This document shows positions 1 through 6,253 of a DNA stretch of 6,684 nt, piece after piece. Below the pieces are notes generated by a model. It did no database searches. It was not told the DNA's origin and saw nothing but the letters and a program-made list of their open reading frames with translations. Every line of letters starts with the position of its first letter. Within the stretch, counting starts at the first letter, position 1. The stretch lies in contig QFQM01000236.1 in the NCBI GenBank assembly GCA_003243255.1, positions 1 to 6,684 on the forward strand. Direction: 5' to 3'. Position numbers and translations under genes: made by a program. This DNA is from Flavobacterium psychrophilum (GTDB lineage Bacteria > Bacteroidota > Bacteroidia > Flavobacteriales > Flavobacteriaceae).

Positions 1-125
1 ACGGAACCTTCAACGGAACCCCGGTACCTGCAACCGACTACTGGTTTACCGTTACCTACCCTGAATTTGACGGGACAACGACGGTAATACGTGAATTTAA
101 ATCGCATTTCTCACTCAAGAGATAA
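1..125 (+). CDS. C-terminal end of a T9SS type B secreted protein (5' end outside window)
   Basis: This is the last 40 codons of a gene that begins before the window; the open frame is read from base 3 and ends in TAA at 123-125. The peptide begins GTFNGTPVPATDYWF and ends EFKSHFSLKR. This fits the gliding-motility-associated C-terminal domain (the CHU_C / TIGR04131 type B sorting signal), whose end typically has a D/NGxxNGxxxPxxDYWF segment and a terminal F-K-x-H-F-S-L-K-R. In that family the domain directs a protein, often a large adhesin or enzyme, through the type IX secretion system across the outer membrane, where it stays at the surface or is released. The passenger part is not visible, so the function of the whole protein cannot be stated. 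A strong terminator follows 22 bases after the stop codon. Confidence 0.88.
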   Translation, partial: GTFNGTPVPATDYWFTVTYPEFDGTTTVIREFKSHFSLKR

Positions 126-146
126 CAATGCAAAACCACAATAAAC

Positions 147-180
147 AAACCGGGCAGCCAACAGCTGCCCGGTTTTTTGT
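147..180 (+). terminator. Rho-independent terminator of the T9SS protein gene
   Basis: A perfect 11-bp stem pairs AACCGGGCAGC at 148-158 with GCTGCCCGGTT at 164-174 around a five-base CAACA loop. It is followed by a T-rich run at 173-182 broken by one G. It lies just after the stop codon at 125 and points in the direction of that gene. Confidence 0.92.
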
Positions 181-230
181 TTTATAAGATGTAAATTGAA
201 AAGATTAAAAGAAGCCCTATAGTTTATGTG

Positions 231-294
231 TAGCCCTGACAGATGCGGTATCCCCCGCCGAAGAAGGGGATAAAGCTAATGGCAGGAAACGGCG
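231..294 (+). repeat. Structured intergenic element resembling a dispersed flavobacterial repeat
   Basis: Between two convergent genes lies a compact structured stretch that is GC-richer than its surroundings. An inner 7-bp stem pairs TATCCCC (249-255) with GGGGATA (266-272) around a 10-base loop. An outer 4-bp stem pairs CCTG (235-238) with CAGG (283-286), and conserved-looking GCGG (245-248) lies between the two left arms. The loop bases CGCCG (256-260) are also complementary to CGGCG (290-294), allowing a pseudoknot or an alternative fold. From memory, the order AGCCC-TGA, GCGG-ATCC, hairpin, GGATA, GCAGG matches a short non-coding repeat seen many times in Flavobacterium genomes with variable hairpin tips. 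Its function, and whether it is transcribed, are unknown to me. No reading frame in it looks coding. Confidence 0.5.
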
Positions 295-321
295 ATTGAA
301 AAGAAGCGCTTAGTGATGCTG

Positions 322-352
322 CAAAAAAAAAGCCCTTCATAACGAAGGGCTT
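322..352 (-). terminator. Rho-independent terminator of the aminotransferase gene
   Basis: A 9-bp stem pairs AAGCCCTTC (330-338) with GAAGGGCTT (344-352) around a 5-base loop. Read on the minus strand it is followed by a run of Ts (the A run at 323-331), placing it about 20 bases beyond the stop codon of the minus-strand aminotransferase. The plus-strand side lacks a comparable T run, so it is mainly one-directional. Confidence 0.9.
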
Positions 353-373
353 AATTGTAATTGAAAAAAACAA

Positions 374-1567
374 TTATTTATTGTTGTATTTCTTTAGTGC
401 ATCGGCAAGTATTTCTACAGAGCGGATAAGGTCTTCTTTTTTCAATACATAAGCTATACGTATTTCATCCAGTCCTACATTTGGAGTAGAATAGAAACCT
501 GCAGCAGGAGCAACCATTACAGTTTCTCCGTTAAGATCATACGATTCAAGAAGCCATTGTGCGAAATTATCAGCATTGTCTACCGGCAGTTTTGCAATAC
601 AGTAAAAAGCTCCTTTTGGAGTTGCTACCTTAACGTTTTCTATTTTGTTAAGTTCGTTAATAAGCGTATCTCTTCGCTCACGGTATTCACCAATCACTTC
701 ATCAAAGTAACTTTGAGGAGTTTCAAGGGCAGCTTCGCTTGCAATCTGTTCGAATGTAGGTGGGCTAAGGCGTGCCTGTGCAAATTTCATAGCTGTAGCC
801 ATAACCTCTTTGTTTTTAGAGACAATACAACCAATCCTTGCGCCACACATACTGTAACGTTTAGAAACTGAATCAATCATGATTGCGTTATTTTCAATGC
901 CCGGCACATTCATAACTGAATAATGTTTATCTCCGTCATAAGTAAATTCACGGTACACTTCATCAGCTATAAGGAAAAGATCATGTTTTTTTACAAGCTC
1001 GGCCAATTGCTGAATTTCTTCCTGTGTATAAAGATATCCTGTTGGGTTACCCGGATTACAGATAAGGATAGCTTTTGTTTTAGGGGTAATAAGTTTTTCA
1101 AAATCGGCAATAGGAGGAAGGGCAAAACCTTCATCGATAGTAGAGATAACAGGTACTACTTTTACTCCTGAAGCTACCGAGAATCCGTTGTAATTTGCAT
1201 AAAACGGTTCAGGGATGATGATTTCATCTCCTGCATCCATGGTGCTCCCTAAAGCAAAAAGCAATGCTTCCGAACCACCTGTTGTTATGATGATGTCAGC
1301 AGCATCTACATTTACACCGTGAGTTTTATAGCTTGCAGCAAGTTTATTTCTGTAGCTTTCAAAACCGGCAGAGTGGCTGTATTCTAATATTTGTATAGTA
1401 TTGTTTTTTATAGCTTCCAGTGCCACTTCCGGAGTTTTGATATCCGGCTGGCCAATGTTCAGGTGATACACTTTATGGCCTTTCTTTTTTGCCATTTCAG
1501 AATAAGGAACCAGTTTCCTGATAGGAGATTCAGGCATTTGCCTGCCTTTATTAGATACTTGAGGCAT
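374..1567 (-). CDS. PLP-dependent aminotransferase, class I/II (aspartate aminotransferase fold type I)
   Basis: A 397-residue cytoplasmic enzyme of the usual length for the family, predicted to move an amino group between an amino acid and a 2-oxo acid using pyridoxal phosphate. The cofactor set is complete. It comprises TGGSEA at 96-101 for the phosphate, Tyr123 stacking on the ring, NPGNPTG at 171-177 with Asn174, ADEVY at 201-205 with Asp202, and SVSK at 233-236 with Lys236 forming the Schiff base. Arg244 binds the phosphate and Arg370 (in DEIRIAY) would bind the substrate carboxylate. The segment after the lysine reads MCGARIG where many relatives have TGWRIG. Substrate (Asp, Tyr/Phe, Ala or other) cannot be fixed from sequence, so no gene symbol is given. 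ATG at 1567 is the chosen start; Met11 is a possible later start, but the residues between fit the family's N-terminal arm. No Shine-Dalgarno sequence is visible. It is monocistronic, with its own terminator. Confidence 0.95.
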   Translation of the reverse strand: MPQVSNKGRQMPESPIRKLVPYSEMAKKKGHKVYHLNIGQPDIKTPEVALEAIKNNTIQILEYSHSAGFESYRNKLAASYKTHGVNVDAADIIITTGGSEALLFALGSTMDAGDEIIIPEPFYANYNGFSVASGVKVVPVISTIDEGFALPPIADFEKLITPKTKAILICNPGNPTGYLYTQEEIQQLAELVKKHDLFLIADEVYREFTYDGDKHYSVMNVPGIENNAIMIDSVSKRYSMCGARIGCIVSKNKEVMATAMKFAQARLSPPTFEQIASEAALETPQSYFDEVIGEYRERRDTLINELNKIENVKVATPKGAFYCIAKLPVDNADNFAQWLLESYDLNGETVMVAPAAGFYSTPNVGLDEIRIAYVLKKEDLIRSVEILADALKKYNNK

Positions 1568-1594
1568 TGTATTTTAGTTTTTATAATGTTTGCT

Positions 1595-1663
1595 GCAAAT
1601 TTGCGACTTTTTTTAGAGAATTAATAATTTTGCTTAAAGCAAATTTGTTTTAACGAATCGTTA
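1595..1663. promoter_or_regulatory. Cluster of short palindromes upstream of the aminotransferase gene
   Basis: The 166-base spacer upstream of the aminotransferase start holds four short dyads. They are GCAAATTTGC (1595-1604), TGCTTAAAGCA (1631-1641), a second CAAATTTG (1640-1647), and TAACGA-A-TCGTTA (1651-1663). The two CAAATTTG copies are 44 bases apart, near four helical turns. I could not find a clear TAnnTTTG promoter for the gene, so these may be operator-like sites or simply products of AT-rich sequence. No regulator is implied by the neighbours. Confidence 0.25.
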
Positions 1664-1681
1664 GAAAGCTAAAAATGTTAT

Positions 1682-1711
1682 AAAAAGAAAAAGCCCTGTA
1701 AAAACAGGGCT
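1682..1711 (-). terminator. Rho-independent terminator of the DUF1573 gene
   Basis: An 8-bp perfect stem pairs AGCCCTGT (1692-1699) with ACAGGGCT (1704-1711) around a 4-base loop. On the minus strand it runs into a T-rich tail (TTTTTCTTTTT, complement of 1682-1692). It starts 22 bases past the stop codon of the DUF1573 gene and separates it from the aminotransferase gene on the same strand, which argues against an operon. Confidence 0.9.
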
Positions 1712-1733
1712 AGTATAAAATTTTGATGATTTC

Positions 1734-2162
1734 TTATTGATTTGGAAGTGCTTTTTTCTTTTCAAGAACATTTACTTCCTCTTTTTTAATGACTTCCCCT
1801 TTCAGTTTTAGGGCAACAACGCCATCGGCATGATTTACAGCATTTGACTGAACTGTTATTGTTTTTCGTATTGGTCCCGGAATCATATTATATTTTACTT
1901 CAATTTTTCCTGATTTTCCTGGAGCAATAGGCTCCTTAGGCCATGAGGGAACAGTACATCCACAGCTTGACTTTACATCTTTTATTATTAAAGGCGCATC
2001 GCCCGTATTTGTAAACTCAAACGCTCTTATTCCATTATCACTATCTTTAGAGGTGGTTCCGTAATCAACAGTATCGGATTTAAGTTCCATCTTAGCTCCC
2101 GATTGCGCATATGAAGCTGTAGTGATAAGTATAAATGCTAAAAATCCTAAAAGTCTTTTCAT
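1734..2162 (-). CDS. Exported DUF1573 domain protein
   Basis: A small 142-residue protein of unknown function. Residues 1-19 form a signal peptide: positive MKR, a hydrophobic stretch GFLAFILITTA, then SYA before Gln20 as the likely signal peptidase I site. The protein should therefore be periplasmic or beyond. Residues about 28-125 match DUF1573, an immunoglobulin-like beta-sandwich family common in Bacteroidota. Its signature is visible as FEFTNTGDAPLII (48-60), then SSCGCT (65-70), P-I-A-P-G-K-S-G (78-85) and an I-x-V-x-Y strand. Cys67 and Cys69 are the only cysteines and are typical for the family; their role (disulfide or metal) is not known. The tail after residue 125 is rich in Lys and Glu and ends ALPNQ. 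There is no lipobox and no T9SS tail. The start ATG at 2162 is fixed by the signal peptide. It is transcribed divergently from valS and has its own terminator. Confidence 0.93.
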   Translation of the reverse strand: MKRLLGFLAFILITTASYAQSGAKMELKSDTVDYGTTSKDSDNGIRAFEFTNTGDAPLIIKDVKSSCGCTVPSWPKEPIAPGKSGKIEVKYNMIPGPIRKTITVQSNAVNHADGVVALKLKGEVIKKEEVNVLEKKKALPNQ

Positions 2163-2229
2163 AGTAATAGTGAATTTGGATTTAGTAAAAATACTCAGTT
2201 TAAATTAAAGTGCAAATTATGCTATAATG

Positions 2230-2263
2230 TTTTTTCAAAATTGTACTTATATGGTTACTTTTG
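2230..2263 (+). promoter_or_regulatory. Bacteroidota-type promoter for valS
   Basis: TACTTTTG at 2256-2263 is an exact match to the Bacteroidota -7 consensus TAnnTTTG. Nineteen bases upstream, the T run TTTTTTC (2230-2236) can serve as a -33 element, one base off TTTG. This predicts a start of transcription near 2270 and a leader of roughly 53 bases before the valS ATG. The same spacer must also hold the opposite-strand promoter for the DUF1573 gene. CAATTTTG on the minus strand (2236-2243) is a weak candidate that would overlap this one. Confidence 0.6.
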
Positions 2264-2285
2264 CATACATTTTACAAAAAACATA

Positions 2286-2300
2286 CCAATATTTTATTGG
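2286..2300 (+). other. Short hairpin in the predicted valS leader
   Basis: CCAATA (2286-2291) and TATTGG (2295-2300) form a 6-bp dyad around three Ts, 22 bases before the valS start codon and downstream of the predicted promoter. It is AT-rich and weak, with a loop at the minimum size. It could be a small RNA hairpin, a protein site, or chance. It does not resemble a T-box leader. Confidence 0.2.
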
Positions 2301-2322
2301 ATAATTTATAACACTGCACGTT

Positions 2323-4953
2323 ATGACGATCCCAGCACAATTTGATGCCAAGACAGCCGAGAGCAAGTGGTACGACTACTGGATGAAAAACAACTATTTT
2401 CATTCAGAGCCTGACCACAGAACGCCTTATACAATTGTAATACCTCCGCCAAATGTTACGGGTGTATTGCATATGGGGCATATGCTTAACAATACTATTC
2501 AGGATGTTCTGATACGAAGAGCACGCCTTAAAGGTTATAATGCTTGTTGGGTGCCGGGAACTGACCACGCATCTATTGCTACTGAAGCTAAGGTTGTTGC
2601 TAAACTTAAAGCTGAGGGTATCAATAAAAACGACCTTACCCGTGAGGAGTTCCTTAAGCATGCATGGGAATGGACTGATAAATACGGGGGTGTTATACTT
2701 GACCAGCTAAAAAAACTTGGGGCTTCATGTGATTGGGACCGTACCAAGTTTACGATGGATCCGGATATGTCGGCATCGGTTATAAAATCGTTTGTTGATT
2801 TATATAATAAAGGGCTTATCTATCGTGGTTACCGTATGGTAAACTGGGATCCGGAGGCTAAAACTACGCTTTCTGATGAAGAAGTTATCTATGAAGAAAG
2901 ACAAGGTAAATTATACCATCTTAAATACCAGATTGAAGGGACTAATGATTTTGTAGTTATTGCTACTACGCGTCCTGAAACGATTCTTGGTGATACTGCC
3001 ATTTGTATTAATCCTAATGATGAGCGTTATACTCATCTTAAAGGTAAAAAAGCTATTGTGCCTATCGCTAACCGTATTATTCCAATCATTTTTGATGATT
3101 ATGTGGATATGGAGTTTGGTACGGGATGTCTTAAGGTTACTCCTGCGCATGATGTAAACGATAAAGAACTTGGGGAAAGACATAACCTTGAGATCATTGA
3201 TATCTTTAACGAAGATGCTACATTGAACAGTTTTGGCCTTCACTATGCAGGCAAAGACCGCTTTGTGGTAAGGGAAGAAATAGCAAAAGAACTGGAATCT
3301 ATTGGTAATCTTGAAAAAATAGAGAACCATATCAATAAAGTAGGAACATCTGAAAGGACAAAAGCGGTTATTGAACCAAGGCTTTCTGATCAGTGGTTCC
3401 TTAAGATGGAAGAGCTAGCCAAACCTGCTATCAAAGCTGTTCTTGAAACGGAGGAGGTAAAACTATATCCTAATCGTTTTAATAATACATATCGCCACTG
3501 GATGGAAAACATCCGTGACTGGAATATATCACGTCAGCTTTGGTGGGGTCAGCAGATTCCTGCTTACTATTATGGAGAAGGTAAAGAGGATTTTGTTGTA
3601 GCTGAAACTGCGGCTGATGCTTTGGCACTTGCCAAAAAAAGAACAGGAAACCAAAGTCTTACTGTGACGGACCTGAAACAGGATCCGGATGCACTTGATA
3701 CATGGTTCTCGTCATGGTTATGGCCTATGGCTGTTTTTGGAGGGATACTTGAGCCTGAAAACAAAGACTTTAAGTATTATTATCCGACTAATGATCTTGT
3801 AACCGGACCGGATATCCTTTTCTTCTGGGTCGCAAGGATGATTATTGCAGGATATGAGTATGCAGGCGAAAAACCGTTTACCAATGTTTATCTTACGGGA
3901 TTAGTTCGTGATAATCAGCGTCGCAAAATGTCTAAGTCATTAGGTAATTCACCGGATCCACTTGATTTGATTGAGAAATTTGGTGCTGATGGTGTACGAG
4001 TAGGATTGCTGTTGAGTGCTTCTGCAGGTAATGATATCCTTTTTGACGAAGAATTGTGCAATCAGGGTAAAGCATTTACCAATAAGATATGGAATGCTTT
4101 CCGACTTATAAAAGGGTGGGAGGTAGCAGATATTGAACAACCGGACTATGCGCGTAAAGCGGTTAACTGGTATGAAGCAAAACTGAATAAGACACTTGCT
4201 GAGATTGAGGATCATTTTGAGAAATACAGGATATCTGATGCGCTTATGGCTATCTATAAGCTGGTATGGGATGATTTCTGCTCATGGTTCCTTGAGATGA
4301 TCAAACCGGGTTACCAACAGCCTATTGACAGGACTACATTTAACAGTGCTATTGAAATGCTGGAAAATAACCTGAAACTGCTTCATCCGTTTATGCCTTT
4401 CCTTACTGAAGAAATCTGGCATCACATTGCTGAGAGAAGCAAAGAGGAGGCACTTATCATTGCGGAGTGGCCTAAAATAAAACAGGCTGATGAAAGATTA
4501 ATAACAGGGTTTGATGTAGCTGCTGAAGTTATTGCTGGTATACGTACGATTAGAAAAGAGAAAAACATCCCTCAAAAAGATGCTATTGAACTTAAAATAG
4601 TTAATAATGAAGGTATTTCTAATGAATATGACAGCGTAATAGCAAAACTTGGAAATATTTCTTCTGTAGAGTATACTGCTGAAAAGGTTTCGGGAGCGTT
4701 GACTTTCAGGGTTAGGTCTAATGAATATTTTGTACCGGTAACCGGCAATGTAAATGTTGAGGAAGAAATTGCCAAGCTTACGGAAGAACTTAATTATAAC
4801 AAAGGCTTCCTAAAATCGGTTCAGGCAAAATTATCTAACGAGAAGTTTGTGGGTAGTGCGCCTGAAAAGGTTGTAGCAATGGAAAGACAAAAAGAAGCCG
4901 ATGCTCTTGCCAAAATCGCAACGATTGAGCAAAGTCTTGCAAGTTTGAAATAA
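2323..4953 (+). CDS. valS: Valyl-tRNA synthetase
   Basis: An 876-residue complete class I aminoacyl-tRNA synthetase that joins valine to tRNA-Val in the cytoplasm. The Rossmann catalytic core opens with PPPNVTG (41-47) and the HIGH box as HMGH (50-53), then GTDHASI (79-85). The CP1 editing domain, roughly 190-345, carries [12 protein letters not shown] (215-226) and PAHDVND (274-280), the parts used to hydrolyse mischarged Thr-tRNA. The core resumes with NISRQLWWG (401-409), [10 protein letters not shown] (459-468), and the KMSKS loop at 535-539 followed by FGADGVR. The helical anticodon-binding domain spans about 610-760. The C-terminal arm, about 810-876, is a predicted coiled coil with the ValRS signature [11 protein letters not shown] (841-851), which separates it from IleRS and LeuRS. 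The length is normal and no key residue is missing. ATG at 2323 is the first start and fits the family N-terminus (F-D-x-x-x-x-E-x-K-W-Y). Its own promoter precedes it and a bidirectional terminator follows. Confidence 0.99.
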   Translation: MTIPAQFDAKTAESKWYDYWMKNNYFHSEPDHRTPYTIVIPPPNVTGVLHMGHMLNNTIQDVLIRRARLKGYNACWVPGTDHASIATEAKVVAKLKAEGINKNDLTREEFLKHAWEWTDKYGGVILDQLKKLGASCDWDRTKFTMDPDMSASVIKSFVDLYNKGLIYRGYRMVNWDPEAKTTLSDEEVIYEERQGKLYHLKYQIEGTNDFVVIATTRPETILGDTAICINPNDERYTHLKGKKAIVPIANRIIPIIFDDYVDMEFGTGCLKVTPAHDVNDKELGERHNLEIIDIFNEDATLNSFGLHYAGKDRFVVREEIAKELESIGNLEKIENHINKVGTSERTKAVIEPRLSDQWFLKMEELAKPAIKAVLETEEVKLYPNRFNNTYRHWMENIRDWNISRQLWWGQQIPAYYYGEGKEDFVVAETAADALALAKKRTGNQSLTVTDLKQDPDALDTWFSSWLWPMAVFGGILEPENKDFKYYYPTNDLVTGPDILFFWVARMIIAGYEYAGEKPFTNVYLTGLVRDNQRRKMSKSLGNSPDPLDLIEKFGADGVRVGLLLSASAGNDILFDEELCNQGKAFTNKIWNAFRLIKGWEVADIEQPDYARKAVNWYEAKLNKTLAEIEDHFEKYRISDALMAIYKLVWDDFCSWFLEMIKPGYQQPIDRTTFNSAIEMLENNLKLLHPFMPFLTEEIWHHIAERSKEEALIIAEWPKIKQADERLITGFDVAAEVIAGIRTIRKEKNIPQKDAIELKIVNNEGISNEYDSVIAKLGNISSVEYTAEKVSGALTFRVRSNEYFVPVTGNVNVEEEIAKLTEELNYNKGFLKSVQAKLSNEKFVGSAPEKVVAMERQKEADALAKIATIEQSLASLK

Positions 4954-4975
4954 TATTACATAGTACAGATACGTA

Positions 4976-5005
4976 AAAAAAGGCTGCCAACCGGCAGCCT
5001 TTTTT
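4976..5005. terminator. Bidirectional terminator between valS and the convergent lipoprotein gene
   Basis: A perfect 13-bp stem is formed by A5 plus AGGCTGCC (4976-4988) and GGCAGCCT plus T5 (4993-5005), with an AACC loop. The GC-rich core is flanked by an A run on the left and a T run on the right, so it works as a terminator on both strands. It lies 22 bases after the valS stop and 11 bases beyond the stop of the minus-strand gene, serving both in a 63-base gap. Confidence 0.95.
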
Positions 5006-5016
5006 ATAGCTATTTT

Positions 5017-6102
5017 TTATTCTTCGTCAGAATAAGTGACGGTTCTCTCTGCCAAAAACTGAGGTACGCCTTTTATTTTGGTAATTTTTTTAGTCCAGTT
5101 TCCTTTAGAATCATATTCATACACATATTCTCTTCTGTCAACTTCCATTCCTGTTTTGGAATCTTTTACTATAACTGAAGTTGTATTGTTGTATTTGTCA
5201 TAAGCAAAATCAGCAGTCATGAATGGTTTATTGTTTTTAGATATTTCCCAGGTCAGTTTGTTACCATTGTTATCATAGGTATAAGTGTCCATAGTATGAG
5301 AATTATCAAACCTTTCAAAGGTTAAATGTGTAAGTACATTTCCTTTCTTGTCATAGGTAAAGTCTTCAGAATAATCAATCTCATTTTTATCATTAAGAGT
5401 GAATTTTTTCATCAGATTATCTCCGTCATATTTTGAGATGGTCTCGTATTGTTTTTTGCCATCTTTGCTGTAACGTGCTTCAGATATCTTCCTGTTTTTG
5501 TTGTCGTATTTGTTTACACCTTTGTGCTGAACATACTCTGAATTAAGATAAATATCCTCCTGTATAACATTACCTTTGCTGTCGTAAATGTATGCAACCT
5601 TGTCTGTAGGGTTGTTTTGAGCATTGAAAGTAGTTTTTTGGGCAACTTTATTACCCTGGTATTTCATTTCAATACGGTCTATTTGCGTGTTGTCGGAGTT
5701 TCTTCTGGTAATAGATGTATTATTTTTGCCAGACTTGTCCCATCCGTACTCTATTTTGATTCCCGGAGCGTTATTGATATACTGGATAGTTTGCTGTTTC
5801 TTTTCATGGCCTTTATAGATAGTCTCTTCAAATGGAGTGTCATTGATATAAAGTTTCTCTGAAGTCAGCATACCGGCTTCATCAAAAACCATGTCACTAT
5901 CATGCATACTCATGTCTTCAAAAAGAGATTTTATTTTCTGCATATTTGCGTCAACCTGCCATGATTTTGTTGAAACATTTTTTACATCACCTTCAAGTTT
6001 GTAAAAAGTCCAGTCAGTTTTTTTTCTGTCTATAGGTTTCTTTTCTTCTTTTTGACACGAAGCCAAAAACAATACTAAAGCTAAAGGGTATAGGTATTTC
6101 AT
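5017..6102 (-). CDS. Repeat-containing lipoprotein with YD-like repeats, function unknown
   Basis: A 361-residue predicted lipoprotein that I cannot assign to a named function. The N-terminus is a lipoprotein signal: MKYLYPLALVLFLASC with lipobox L-A-S-C and Cys16 as the lipidated residue. The next residues QKEE resemble the lipoprotein export signal described in flavobacteria (K followed by two acidic residues close to the Cys), which would place the protein on the cell surface. From about residue 73 to the end the chain is a series of about eleven units of 23-29, mostly 25-26, residues. Each opens with an aromatic-D/x-x-x-G/N-N/K motif: FDEAG 73, YKGHE 96, WDKSG 121, YQGNK 148, YDSKG 173, YDNKN 199, YDGDN 225, YDKKG 250, YDNNG 276, YDKYN 301, YDSKG 330. 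This looks like the YD/RHS repeat or YwqK-type beta-hairpin repeats, but the protein is far too short for an RHS toxin and no toxin tip is present. The start at 6102 is fixed by the signal peptide. It is monocistronic. Confidence 0.85.
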   Translation of the reverse strand: MKYLYPLALVLFLASCQKEEKKPIDRKKTDWTFYKLEGDVKNVSTKSWQVDANMQKIKSLFEDMSMHDSDMVFDEAGMLTSEKLYINDTPFEETIYKGHEKKQQTIQYINNAPGIKIEYGWDKSGKNNTSITRRNSDNTQIDRIEMKYQGNKVAQKTTFNAQNNPTDKVAYIYDSKGNVIQEDIYLNSEYVQHKGVNKYDNKNRKISEARYSKDGKKQYETISKYDGDNLMKKFTLNDKNEIDYSEDFTYDKKGNVLTHLTFERFDNSHTMDTYTYDNNGNKLTWEISKNNKPFMTADFAYDKYNNTTSVIVKDSKTGMEVDRREYVYEYDSKGNWTKKITKIKGVPQFLAERTVTYSDEE

Positions 6103-6134
6103 TATTTATGTTTGAGTTAGTTTATTTAGGATTT

Positions 6135-6166
6135 CAAAAATGGCATTTTTTCTTTAAACCGCCAAT
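6135..6166 (-). promoter_or_regulatory. Candidate promoter of the lipoprotein gene
   Basis: On the minus strand CATTTTTG (complement of 6135-6142) matches the Bacteroidota -7 consensus TAnnTTTG at all but the first base. ATTG (complement of 6163-6166) lies 20 bases further upstream as an imperfect -33 box. The leader would be about 25-30 bases. The match is moderate and rests on the consensus alone. Confidence 0.35.
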
Positions 6167-6207
6167 TTTTTGCGGCTGATAATTGAATTTTATGAGTGTC
6201 ATGGAAC

Positions 6208-6233
6208 AAAAAAATCCGCCATAAGGCGGATTT
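6208..6233 (-). terminator. Rho-independent terminator of the superoxide dismutase gene
   Basis: A 9-bp perfect stem pairs AAATCCGCC (6212-6220) with GGCGGATTT (6225-6233) around an ATAA loop. On the minus strand it ends in a seven-T run (complement of 6208-6214). It lies about 20 bases past the superoxide dismutase stop and separates that gene from the lipoprotein gene on the same strand. Confidence 0.92.
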
Positions 6234-6253
6234 GATTTCGGAGTTCACCGTTA

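Noticed and set aside
181..373. tRNA or other classical RNA gene in the convergent spacer
   Set aside because: There is no cloverleaf, no TTCGA-type T-loop and no CCA end. The structure seen is a hairpin element plus a terminator.
557..871. Plus-strand open frame opposite the aminotransferase, and similar ones at 923-1171 and 1391-1624
   Set aside because: They are antisense to a well-supported enzyme gene. Their translations are rich in Phe, Cys and His and carry no recognisable domain.
2264..2322. T-box or amino-acid riboswitch in the valS leader
   Set aside because: The leader after the predicted promoter is only about 55 bases, with one weak 6-bp dyad and none of the conserved T-box segments.
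2911..3330. Minus-strand open frames inside valS (also 2404-2661, 2535-2747, 3570-3764, 3949-4215 and 4572-4775), and the plus-strand one at 2960-3157
   Set aside because: All lie within the conserved valyl-tRNA synthetase frame and show no domain, promoter or start signal of their own.
5017..6102. RHS polymorphic toxin or YwqK-type antitoxin
   Set aside because: The YD-like repeats are present, but the protein is only 361 residues with no variable toxin tip, no RHS core box and no adjacent immunity gene. The lipobox and repeat spacing only support a lipidated repeat protein.
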